Assembly (NCBI GenBank): GCA_900549325.1
Contig: UROI01000027.1
Location: 1-11,877, forward strand
DNA: 11,877 nt
Direction of reading: 5' to 3'
From: an uncultured Mycoplasmatota bacterium
GTDB lineage: Bacteria > Bacillota_I > Bacilli_A > RF39 > UBA660
Each line of letters begins with the position of its first letter. Position 1 is the first letter of the stretch. The position numbers and the translations under genes were made by a program. The notes beneath the pieces are model-generated. The model was not told the DNA's origin, searched no databases, and saw only the letters and a program-made list of their open reading frames with translations. Shown here in pieces: positions 6,574 to 11,819 of the stretch.

Positions 6574-7113
6574 TTAATCACACTCCTTAAAATATAAGCA
6601 TAATTCATTTAATGTTCTATAAATAAGATTTTTAATATAAGATTCTTTAGTATTAAGTAATTTGCTAATTTCTTTAATAGTCATTTCTTCCTTGTAATAT
6701 AAATAAAACACTTTAGGGATATCTTGATTCTTTTTCTTTTTAATAAAATTCCATATTGATTTCCATTCTTCATCTTTAATAAGTAAACTTTCAATATCAA
6801 ATGAAGAATCTATTTTATCTATAATTTCTAAGTCATTATTATTTTTATCAAATAAAGAAATATCTCTTATTCTCATAACTAAAGAATAATACTTCTTAAT
6901 TTTATTAATAGCAATTCCAATTAAATAACTATTAATATTAGTATCATCAATATTTTTCTTATTCATAATTTTCCATAACTCTAAATAAACTTCTTGAATA
7001 ATATCATTTACATCATTAATATTATGACATTTAATAATAATATATCTAAGAATATTAGAGTAAGTTACTTTATAAAATTCATTAAACTTATCTAGGTTTG
7101 TTTGACTAGTCAT
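6574..7113 (-). CDS. ECF-type RNA polymerase sigma factor
   Basis: This 179-residue protein has the two-domain layout of group IV (ECF) sigma factors, which direct RNA polymerase to stress or envelope-response promoters. Region sigma2 spans about 7-73 and contains the core-binding DIIQEVYLELWK at 37-48. A lysine/asparagine-rich linker follows. Sigma4 spans about 118-175, with a helix-turn-helix at about 144-170 (MTIKEISKLLNTKESYIKNL) that reads the -35 element. It lacks sigma1 and sigma3. AGGTG 5 bases from the ATG is the ribosome binding site. The anti-sigma gene starts one base after its stop, so both are made together. A TGAAAC plus T-run element 43-48 bases upstream looks like an ECF -35, suggesting self-activation. 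The inducing signal is unknown. Confidence 0.92.
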   Translation of the reverse strand: MTSQTNLDKFNEFYKVTYSNILRYIIIKCHNINDVNDIIQEVYLELWKIMNKKNIDDTNINSYLIGIAINKIKKYYSLVMRIRDISLFDKNNNDLEIIDKIDSSFDIESLLIKDEEWKSIWNFIKKKKNQDIPKVFYLYYKEEMTIKEISKLLNTKESYIKNLIYRTLNELCLYFKECD

Positions 7114-7131
7114 ATTATCACCTACACTATA

Positions 7132-7161
7132 ATTATCCCATATATCAATAAAAAAGTTTCA
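7132..7161 (-). promoter_or_regulatory. Candidate autoregulated promoter of the sigma/anti-sigma operon
   Basis: On the minus strand TGAAAC (7156-7161) followed by TTTTTT matches the -35 consensus of many Bacillota ECF factors (TGAAAC-T-rich). After 16 bases comes GGGATA, then AATT; the same bases also read as an extended -10, TGGGATAAT (7132-7140), for the housekeeping sigma. The site may thus serve both polymerases. A canonical ECF -10 such as CGTA or CGTC is not present, which weakens the claim. Confidence 0.5.
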
Positions 7162-7197
7162 AAAAAAGATACACTTTAATGTAAAATGTATTTTTTT
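7161..7197 (-). terminator. Terminator after the rhuM-like gene (possibly bidirectional)
   Basis: ATACACTTTA (7169-7178) pairs with TAAAATGTAT (7182-7191) with one mismatch and a 3-base loop, flanked by runs of seven A on the left and seven T on the right that extend the stem. On the minus strand it ends in TTTTTTT. It overlaps the rhuM-like stop codon. Confidence 0.7.
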
Positions 7198-8215
7198 ATT
7201 TATTTTCTAATTTTTCAGTCTCCTTAACTAATTTGTCAAAGTCAGAGATATAATTCTTGTCTTGAATAACTTTATATTTTTCATATTCACTAGCGGCTTT
7301 TTGCACTGCTTGCTTATGAGATATTTTACCATTACCATCTAATATATCATAGTGAAATAGTTTTAATGCATTTTCTACTTCATTCTTCCAATCATTCATA
7401 TACATTGGAATATTTCTTTCTGCATTATTTTCTGCAATATCTAGAAATAAGTTTACTAAGTTATTTAATCCTTTAATTTCCTTTTCATCTAAATAGTTTT
7501 TAGCAATAATTATATCTGATTTAAGTATCTTACCATCGGGAGATTTTTCCCAAGTAGTAAGTCCTATATTGTTTTTTTGGGCATCTGCTCTATCATATAT
7601 GATTTCCGCTGTTGTTTTTCCAGTTATAGCATAGTGAAATTTATTTTGAATAGTTTTATAAAATGTAGAAGCAGTCTCACTATTCCTATCATAATCAATA
7701 GAACATTCTGAAAATATATCAGTGATTTTTTGATAAAACATTCTTTCACTTGTTCTAATTAATTTAATTCTCTCTAGTAATCTATTAAAATATTCTTGGT
7801 CAGATTTTCTTGCTTTCATAAATCTATCATCATTTAAAGCAAAACCTTGAATCATATAATCTTTAATTATTTTATTAGCCCAAGTTCTAAACTTAATTGC
7901 TTTCTTAGAATTAACTCTAAATCCTATAGAAATAATCATATCTAAATTATAGTACTTTGTATTATAACTTTGTTTACCATCATTACCCACATGTGCAATT
8001 TTTGCACATGTGCTATTTTCATTCAATTCATTATCTTTATAGATATTATTAATATGCCTAACAATACCACTTCTATCAATGTTAAAGAGTTCTGCTAATG
8101 CCTCTGTATTTAACCAAACATCTTCATTTTGCAGAAGAACTTCAATCTTTGTATTTCCTTCTTCATCATTGTAAAATATTATATTTTTTTCATTTCCAAT
8201 TACTTTATTATTCAT
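7196..8215 (-). CDS. rhuM: RhuM family protein
   Basis: This 339-residue cytosolic protein is of the RhuM family (Pfam virulence RhuM), named after a Salmonella pathogenicity island 3 gene and widespread in genomic islands; its biochemical activity is not established. Typical blocks are the N-terminal DNA-binding-like segment VWLNTEALAELFNIDRSGI at 33-51 followed by RHINNIYKD, the block YYNLDMIISIGFRVNS at 88-103 with FRTWANKIIKDYMIQGFAL, LLERIKLIRTSERMFYQKI at 146-164, HYAITGKTTAEIIYDRADA at 194-212 and NLVNLFLDIAE at 252-262. The length is that of the intact family, with no frameshift. The first half is reminiscent of phage antirepressor and Bro-N-like proteins. GGGAGGGGG with an 8-base spacer supports the ATG. 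It is flanked by terminators, so it is probably a single-gene unit, and it lies beside a mobile-element boundary, which fits its usual accessory setting. Confidence 0.88.
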   Translation of the reverse strand: MNNKVIGNEKNIIFYNDEEGNTKIEVLLQNEDVWLNTEALAELFNIDRSGIVRHINNIYKDNELNENSTCAKIAHVGNDGKQSYNTKYYNLDMIISIGFRVNSKKAIKFRTWANKIIKDYMIQGFALNDDRFMKARKSDQEYFNRLLERIKLIRTSERMFYQKITDIFSECSIDYDRNSETASTFYKTIQNKFHYAITGKTTAEIIYDRADAQKNNIGLTTWEKSPDGKILKSDIIIAKNYLDEKEIKGLNNLVNLFLDIAENNAERNIPMYMNDWKNEVENALKLFHYDILDGNGKISHKQAVQKAASEYEKYKVIQDKNYISDFDKLVKETEKLENK

Positions 8216-8238
8216 TTTTCTTTCCCCCTCCCATTATT

Positions 8239-8277
8239 ATTTAAAAGGTGTCAGCACATTATTTCATGGTGACACCT
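8239..8277 (-). terminator. Terminator, probably of the displaced SEC-C gene
   Basis: AGGTGTCA (8246-8253) and TGACACCT (8270-8277) form a perfect 8-bp stem, GC-richer than others here, around 16 bases with an inner CAT/ATG pairing. On the minus strand it is followed by TTTTAAAT. It lies 60 bases after the SEC-C remnant stop and before rhuM, as expected if it once ended the gene whose tail is at 8338-8379. It could also be an operator for rhuM. Confidence 0.6.
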
Positions 8278-8337
8278 CTATTTTGCAATATATTTTTAAT
8301 ATATTATTGGTAAGACATAAAATTAAATTTATTTATC

Positions 8338-8379
8338 TTACTTACCGCAGCAGTTCTTATATTTCTTGCCGCTGCCGCA
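8338..8379 (-). pseudogene. Displaced 3' end of a SEC-C motif gene (possibly secA)
   Basis: The minus strand from 8379 down to 8338 translates to CGSGKKYKNCCGK followed by TAA. This is the distal half of the SEC-C zinc motif (CPCGSGKKYKNCCG) that ends SecA and several other proteins. The frame is closed just upstream (TGA at 8383-8385), and no earlier coding sequence is visible, so the rest of the gene is gone from here. Similarity to the motif stops at the codon before the retained Cys. Codons are TGC, GGC, AGC and AAG, markedly GC-richer than in neighbouring genes. The terminator at 8239-8277 seems to belong to it. The likely explanation is that an integrative element entered at this 3' end. 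SecA versus another SEC-C protein cannot be decided from 13 residues. Confidence 0.7.
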
Positions 8380-8404
8380 TGTTCATCCTTTTTCAGTATA
8401 TATG

Positions 8405-8440
8405 ATACTATGAAATATATATAGTATTATATATATTTCA
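8405..8440. repeat. Nested inverted repeats at the element end
   Basis: TGAAATATATATA (8411-8423) and its exact complement (8428-8440) form a 13-bp hairpin with the 4-base loop GTAT. A second repeat, ATACTAT (8405-8411) with ATAGTAT (8421-8427), overlaps it. Position between the SEC-C remnant and the integrase fits a recombinase or accessory-protein site; a pure AT hairpin could also be incidental. Confidence 0.6.
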
Positions 8441-8515
8441 AGGGAAAATGGGTCTGAACGGTATTGGTATTATGTCATACATATAGTATATATAGAACTA
8501 TACATTTTTTAATTT

Positions 8516-8535
8516 TTGCACACAAATTGCACACA
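8516..8535. repeat. Tandem direct repeats, candidate integrase arm sites
   Basis: TTGCACACA occurs at 8516-8524 and again at 8527-8535, a period of 11 bases, or about one helical turn. Short tandem repeats of this kind beside att sites are typically bound by the N-terminal domain of tyrosine integrases. The integrase gene ends 154 bases to the right. Confidence 0.6.
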
Positions 8536-8578
8536 TTGTTATCATGATACCATTCGTTCTCCAAATATATGCCAATAG

Positions 8579-8606
8579 TGTTGACTACATAATAAATGAG
8601 TCAACA
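8579..8606. repeat. Inverted repeat near the element end
   Basis: TGTTGACT (8579-8586) and AGTCAACA (8599-8606) form a perfect 8-bp repeat with a 12-base spacer. No T tract follows on either strand, so it is not a terminator. It may be a protein-binding site of the recombination region. The noncoding stretch 8216-8688 otherwise holds the SEC-C remnant, two terminators and these repeats; I see no further gene in it. Confidence 0.5.
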
Positions 8607-8629
8607 AAACTGTTCCACTAAAATTATAC

Positions 8630-8683
8630 TATAAAATTTAAAAATAAGCAACACACCACAAGATAAAGAATGGGTATGTTGCT
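8630..8683 (-). terminator. Terminator after the integrase gene
   Basis: AGCAACA (8647-8653) pairs with TGTTGCT (8677-8683), extended after one mismatch by ACC/GGT, around a 15-base loop. On the minus strand TTATTTTTAAATTTT follows. The stem starts 5 bases beyond the integrase stop. Confidence 0.75.
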
Positions 8684-8688
8684 AATAA

Positions 8689-9963
8689 TTAAAAAACTAA
8701 ATATTCTGATATTTCATTAATAACTTCCGATTGTATCATTTTGTCAAAATTATCTGTTGCACATTTTCTTGATGTATCTGTACTAGATACATAATAATTT
8801 TCAGTCGTTTCTATATTTCTATGACCAAGCATATCAGCAACATCTCTAATTTCTACACCAGAGTTTAAAACCTTAGTTGCATAACTTCCTCTTAAATCGT
8901 AGAATCTACATTTTTCAATGCCTAATTCTTTATGAATAATCTCAAATGGATATTTGGTAATATCTGTACCTGTAAATTTACCATCAGATTTAGTAAATAC
9001 TAAATTCAATGTAATTTGATCTTTTGTTTCATCAGTTTTTTGAACAATTCTTTTTTCTATCACTTTGCCATACTGATTTTTCACATCTTCTAAATAATAG
9101 TAAATATATTTATTTCCATATAATTGTTTTAAATAATCTTGTTTGGCTTTATAATTTTTTAATGCACTTAATAAAGTTGGACTAATATAGATTAATCTTT
9201 CTCCAGATATTGTTTTAGTGCTTCCTAAATACCATCTTCCTTTTATATCTTTCGCTTTATCATATATACTATGCTTAATAGAAATAATACCTTCATCTAA
9301 GTCTATATCATCCCATGTTAACGCAAAAACTTCTCCAGTTCTCATACCAGTATAACATGATGTTAAAAAAGAACAAGTAAAAGTATCATTATATCTAAAT
9401 CTAAATAATATCTTATCTATTTCTTCTTGTGTATATAAATGTTTAGGATCTTTTTTATCAATATCCATTTTTGGTAATCTCAACGTTAGAGCTGGATTAT
9501 ATTTTATAAATCCATACAAATTACAAGCATCTCTAAAAGTTCCTTTAACAACTTTCAATATATTTTTAAAATAAGATCTTGAAAAAGAGTATTCATCACA
9601 TATTTCTGTAATAAACATATTTAATCTCACACTTGTAAGTGTAGATAACCTATATAAACCTAATCTAGGTCTTATATATTTATCTATAATAGTTCTATAT
9701 TTACAAATAGTATTATATTTTAAATTTGATTTGCAATAATTATCTAACCAATAGTCTAAATAATCGCTATAAGATAATTTACATTCTTTAAAAGGAACAC
9801 CAGCATTTATATATTCTGTATATGCTATATTACCTGCTTCCTGTGCTTCTGATTTTGTTTTAAATCCTGATTTATTAATAAATTTTCTTTTACCACCTTG
9901 TGGTGCTATCTCAAATCTATACTGATAAACATTTCCTCTCTTTTCTATATTTACTTGTGCCAT
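8689..9963 (-). CDS. int: Tyrosine-type site-specific integrase
   Basis: This 424-residue phage/ICE-type integrase catalyses integration and, with an excisionase, excision of the element. Residues about 1-55 are an AP2-like arm-binding domain; about 62-165 is the SAM-like core-binding domain (YLDYWLDNYCKSNLKYNTIC); about 175-400 is the catalytic domain. Catalytic residues are Arg208 (TGMRTGEV), Lys250 (STKTISGER), Arg358 (FYDLRGSYATK), His381 (LGHRNIETTENYY) and the nucleophile Tyr391 (Tyr390 is the alternative). The usual HxxRH box here reads Y355-D-L-R358-G359: two histidines are replaced, a variant seen in some subfamilies, so the enzyme may still be active. AGGAG sits 8 bases before the ATG inside the excisionase gene end. 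It is co-transcribed with the excisionase and closed by its own terminator. The adjacent broken SEC-C gene suggests its target. Confidence 0.95.
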   Translation of the reverse strand: MAQVNIEKRGNVYQYRFEIAPQGGKRKFINKSGFKTKSEAQEAGNIAYTEYINAGVPFKECKLSYSDYLDYWLDNYCKSNLKYNTICKYRTIIDKYIRPRLGLYRLSTLTSVRLNMFITEICDEYSFSRSYFKNILKVVKGTFRDACNLYGFIKYNPALTLRLPKMDIDKKDPKHLYTQEEIDKILFRFRYNDTFTCSFLTSCYTGMRTGEVFALTWDDIDLDEGIISIKHSIYDKAKDIKGRWYLGSTKTISGERLIYISPTLLSALKNYKAKQDYLKQLYGNKYIYYYLEDVKNQYGKVIEKRIVQKTDETKDQITLNLVFTKSDGKFTGTDITKYPFEIIHKELGIEKCRFYDLRGSYATKVLNSGVEIRDVADMLGHRNIETTENYYVSSTDTSRKCATDNFDKMIQSEVINEISEYLVF

Positions 9964-9966
9964 TAA

Positions 9967-10194
9967 CTATTCTCCTATTTTAGAAAAATCTAACGGCTTT
10001 ATATCTTCTAAATTTGATAAATCTTTTCCTTGATTTTCAATCAAAAATTTTTCTAAGGACTGTTTTAATATCTTTATACTCCCTAATCTCACGACAGGAA
10101 GATAACCCTTTCTTATCAGAGTATAGACATAATTTGGACTACTATGCAAAATTGTTGCTACTTCTTTTACTGTATAAACCATTGTTTCATTCAT
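9967..10194 (-). CDS. xis: Excisionase-like winged helix-turn-helix DNA-binding protein
   Basis: A 75-residue protein whose first 55 residues fit the excisionase/MerR-like HTH family: YTVKEVATILHSSPNYVYTL at 7-26 is the helix-turn-helix and RKGYLPVVRLGSIKILKQSL at 28-47 the wing and following helix. Such proteins bend att DNA and steer the integrase toward excision; some act instead as repressors of the xis-int operon. The gene stops 3 bases before the integrase ATG, so both are made from one transcript. GAAAGGGA about 8 bases upstream is a moderate ribosome binding site; an ATG four codons in is a weaker alternative. A terminator at 10248-10272 separates it from the sortase gene, so a promoter should lie in 10195-10247, where I see no clear consensus. 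Confidence 0.82.
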   Translation of the reverse strand: MNETMVYTVKEVATILHSSPNYVYTLIRKGYLPVVRLGSIKILKQSLEKFLIENQGKDLSNLEDIKPLDFSKIGE

Positions 10195-10247
10195 ATATAT
10201 TTCCCTTTCTTACTCTCAATTTTTTGTACTACATAAATTACTCCAAC

Positions 10248-10272
10248 AAAAAAATAGCTTCCTTAAAAGCCA
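10248..10272 (-). terminator. Terminator after the sortase gene
   Basis: TAGCTT (10255-10260) and AAGCCA (10267-10272) form a 6-bp stem with one G-U pair and a 6-base loop. On the minus strand TTTTTTTG follows. It lies about 40 bases after the sortase stop. Confidence 0.65.
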
Positions 10273-10313
10273 TTATTATACATTCTTTAAACTGCATAGA
10301 TAATTATATATTT

Positions 10314-11051
10314 TTAACTTAGTTTTCTTAATACTGCATGAATAAAATATCTATCATTTTTCTTTCTATTAGATTCATGAGAACAAGAATAAAGTGTAAT
10401 TATTTTATCTTTATTCACATCAATTTTTACATCAGTGCTGTAATTACTTTTTTCTTTAACTAAATTAATATAATCATTGAATTCTGTTATTGAATTAAAT
10501 GATTGATTATATGAAGACGAATCTGTACTATCTATATATGCACTGAAAATCTCTGCTGTAAAATTTCCTGTCGGTGTATATAAATAAAATGTTTTATTTT
10601 GCTTATAAAAACTAACATCCATATACTTATATAATTCTCCGAACATACTTCCATTCCTTGTATGATGACCATAAATAAAAGTATTATAATCGCTAAAATC
10701 ATTTGATGATTGATAGTCTGCAAATATACTTCCTAATGAATTCCATTTTTTATCATAGGAATGATTTAAATAAAAAGAATTGTTATTTCCTTGAACAATA
10801 GGATAATTAATTCCTGTACCTTCTATGACTATCCATCCAATAACGTCAGAATTTATTTTTTTTAACTCTTCAAAATCAACTTGAAAAGATGGTTCATCTG
10901 ATGGTGTTTCTGGTATTTCAACTAACTCAATCAATTCTTCTTTTATTTCTTGTGAAGAATTTAATTCATTATTTATTTGATTTATTTTATATAAACTAAA
11001 TCCTAAAACTACTAATAACAAAAACAATAAAAATATTTTTATTTGCTTCAT
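10314..11051 (-). CDS. srtB: Class B sortase
   Basis: This membrane-anchored transpeptidase of 245 residues cleaves a sorting motif in surface proteins and links them to the cell wall or pilus subunits. Residues about 5-22 are an uncleaved N-terminal membrane anchor (IFLLFLLLVVLGFSLYKI), followed by a charged linker to about 55. The class B fold shows NSDVIGWIVIEGTGINYPIV at 67-86, then FYLNHSYDKKWNSLGSIFAD, YGHHTRNGSMFGEL at 127-140 (catalytic His129/130), TLYSCS at 219-224 (nucleophile Cys223) and DRYFIHAVL at 233-241 (Arg234). The triad is intact. The GGAGGG upstream is 17 bases from the ATG, too far for an ordinary ribosome binding site, and TGA blocks an in-frame extension, so translation may be weak or unusual. 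No substrate with a sorting signal is in the window. Such sortases are typical cargo of conjugative elements in Bacillota. Confidence 0.93.
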   Translation of the reverse strand: MKQIKIFLLFLLLVVLGFSLYKINQINNELNSSQEIKEELIELVEIPETPSDEPSFQVDFEELKKINSDVIGWIVIEGTGINYPIVQGNNNSFYLNHSYDKKWNSLGSIFADYQSSNDFSDYNTFIYGHHTRNGSMFGELYKYMDVSFYKQNKTFYLYTPTGNFTAEIFSAYIDSTDSSSYNQSFNSITEFNDYINLVKEKSNYSTDVKIDVNKDKIITLYSCSHESNRKKNDRYFIHAVLRKLS

Positions 11052-11081
11052 AATATTATTTTTTCAAACCCTCCTCTTCTA

Positions 11082-11120
11082 TAATAAAATAAAAAGGATT
11101 AGTATTCATCATACTAACCC
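11082..11120 (-). terminator. Terminator after the HU gene
   Basis: GGATTAGTAT (11096-11105) pairs with ATACTAACCC (11111-11120), 10 bp with one G-U pair and a 5-base loop. On the minus strand it is followed by TTTTTATTTTATT. It starts 15 bases past the HU stop and separates HU from the sortase gene. Confidence 0.87.
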
Positions 11121-11135
11121 AATATCATTTTTCAA

Positions 11136-11411
11136 TTATTTATTAACTGTTTCTTTTAAATCTTTACCAACTTTAAAAGATACTGCTTTACAAGCATCAA
11201 CATTAATTGTTTCACCAGTTCTAGGATTTCTGCAAGTTCTTGCTGCTCTTTCAGATACTTTGAATGTACCAAATCCAGCTACTGCTACATCATTACCTTT
11301 ACCTAATTCTTCTTTGAACAATTCAAAAGTTCCTTCGTAAACTCTAGCAACGTCTGCTTTAGTTAAACCAGTTTTTTCTGCTAACGCTTCAATAATTTCA
11401 GCTTTTTTCAT
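11136..11411 (-). CDS. hup: HU family DNA-binding protein
   Basis: A 91-residue histone-like protein that as a dimer bends and compacts DNA in the nucleoid and assists recombination and replication. It is full length: the helical part MKKAEIIEALAEKTGLTKAD is at 1-20, followed by the second helix, the hinge VAVAGFGTFKVSERAART at 42-59, and the family signature arm RNPRTGETINV at 61-71 with the intercalating proline. The C-terminal AVSFKVGKDLKETVN is standard. AGGAGGTGA (11418-11426) is the strongest ribosome binding site of the window, and TGGTATAAT lies upstream, suggesting high expression. It is a single-gene unit ended by a strong terminator. Whether this is the chromosomal HU or an element-borne copy cannot be told here; next to xis-int and a sortase, an accessory role in excision is conceivable but unproven. 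Confidence 0.96.
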   Translation of the reverse strand: MKKAEIIEALAEKTGLTKADVARVYEGTFELFKEELGKGNDVAVAGFGTFKVSERAARTCRNPRTGETINVDACKAVSFKVGKDLKETVNK

Positions 11412-11444
11412 TTATATTCACCTCCTGTATTTTCTATTAAATTA

Positions 11445-11453
11445 ATTATACCA
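11445..11453 (-). promoter_or_regulatory. Extended -10 promoter of the HU gene
   Basis: The minus strand reads TGGTATAAT, a perfect TATAAT with TGn extension. No good -35 is seen at normal spacing. Predicted start near 11438 gives a leader of about 27 bases with AGGAGGTGA. Confidence 0.65.
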
Positions 11454-11471
11454 CATAATTCAACAAAATTA

Positions 11472-11774
11472 TTATTTTTCAAATGAATCTTGTTCTTTTT
11501 CTTTTTGAATATCTTTCTCTTTTTTTGATATATCCTCTTTAATTCTTTCCTCTTTATCATGATCTTCTTTGATTCTTTGAATTTCTTCTTTAACATAATC
11601 ATCAAATATTTCATCTTGTGAATGAATTAAATCATATACCCTAAATATTTCTGCATCTGATATGCTATTAATATCCTTATCCATAAATTCATAAATTGCC
11701 AGTGCTGTTTCAATTTCATAAACATTTTTATTATTAAACATAATTAATAAACTTTTTATATAATCTGTATTCAT
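11472..11774 (-). CDS. Small hypothetical protein with highly charged C-terminal tail
   Basis: I do not recognise this 100-residue protein. The first 60 residues look like a compact helical domain (YIKSLLIMFNNKNVYEIETA, later ISDAEIFRVYDLIHSQ). Residues about 60-100 are almost entirely Lys, Glu, Asp and Ile (KEDHDKEERIKED), which should form a long solvent-exposed helix or coiled coil. There is no signal peptide or membrane segment. AAAGGAG 6 bases before the ATG supports the start. An overlapping lysine-rich reading frame at 11408-11614 is taken to be a shadow because this frame has the ribosome binding site and a plausible protein composition. It stands alone between the terminator at 11787-11819 and the HU promoter. 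Confidence 0.75.
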   Translation of the reverse strand: MNTDYIKSLLIMFNNKNVYEIETALAIYEFMDKDINSISDAEIFRVYDLIHSQDEIFDDYVKEEIQRIKEDHDKEERIKEDISKKEKDIQKEKEQDSFEK

Positions 11775-11786
11775 TTTTTCTCCTTT

Positions 11787-11819
11787 CTTTTAATTAAAAT
11801 AAAAAGAGCATTTCTGCTC
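11787..11819 (-). terminator. Terminator of a gene beyond the right edge
   Basis: GAGCA (11806-11810) and TGCTC (11815-11819) form a 5-bp stem; on the minus strand the loop is the stable tetraloop GAAA, followed by TTTTTATTTTAATT. It implies another leftward transcription unit ending near 11820-11877, but no coding sequence can be assigned in those last bases. Confidence 0.7.

Noticed and set aside
6573..6608. Upstream ATG giving the anti-sigma gene 12 extra residues
   Set aside because: It would overlap the sigma gene. The ATG at 6572 has AAGGAG in position and follows the sigma stop by one base.
8338..8379. SEC-C tail as the end of a complete small gene
   Set aside because: The frame is closed by TGA two codons before the motif, and no start or coding sequence precedes it.
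8448..8486. 12-residue open frame MGLNGIGIMSYI on the plus strand, and a 14-residue frame on the opposite strand (8438-8482)
   Set aside because: Too short, poor ribosome binding site spacing, and no hydrophobic toxin-like length; it is within the repeat-rich element end.
11408..11614. 68-residue lysine-rich open frame overlapping the 11472-11774 gene
   Set aside because: It overlaps a better-supported frame and the HU promoter, has no convincing ribosome binding site, and its composition is that of an AT-rich shadow frame.
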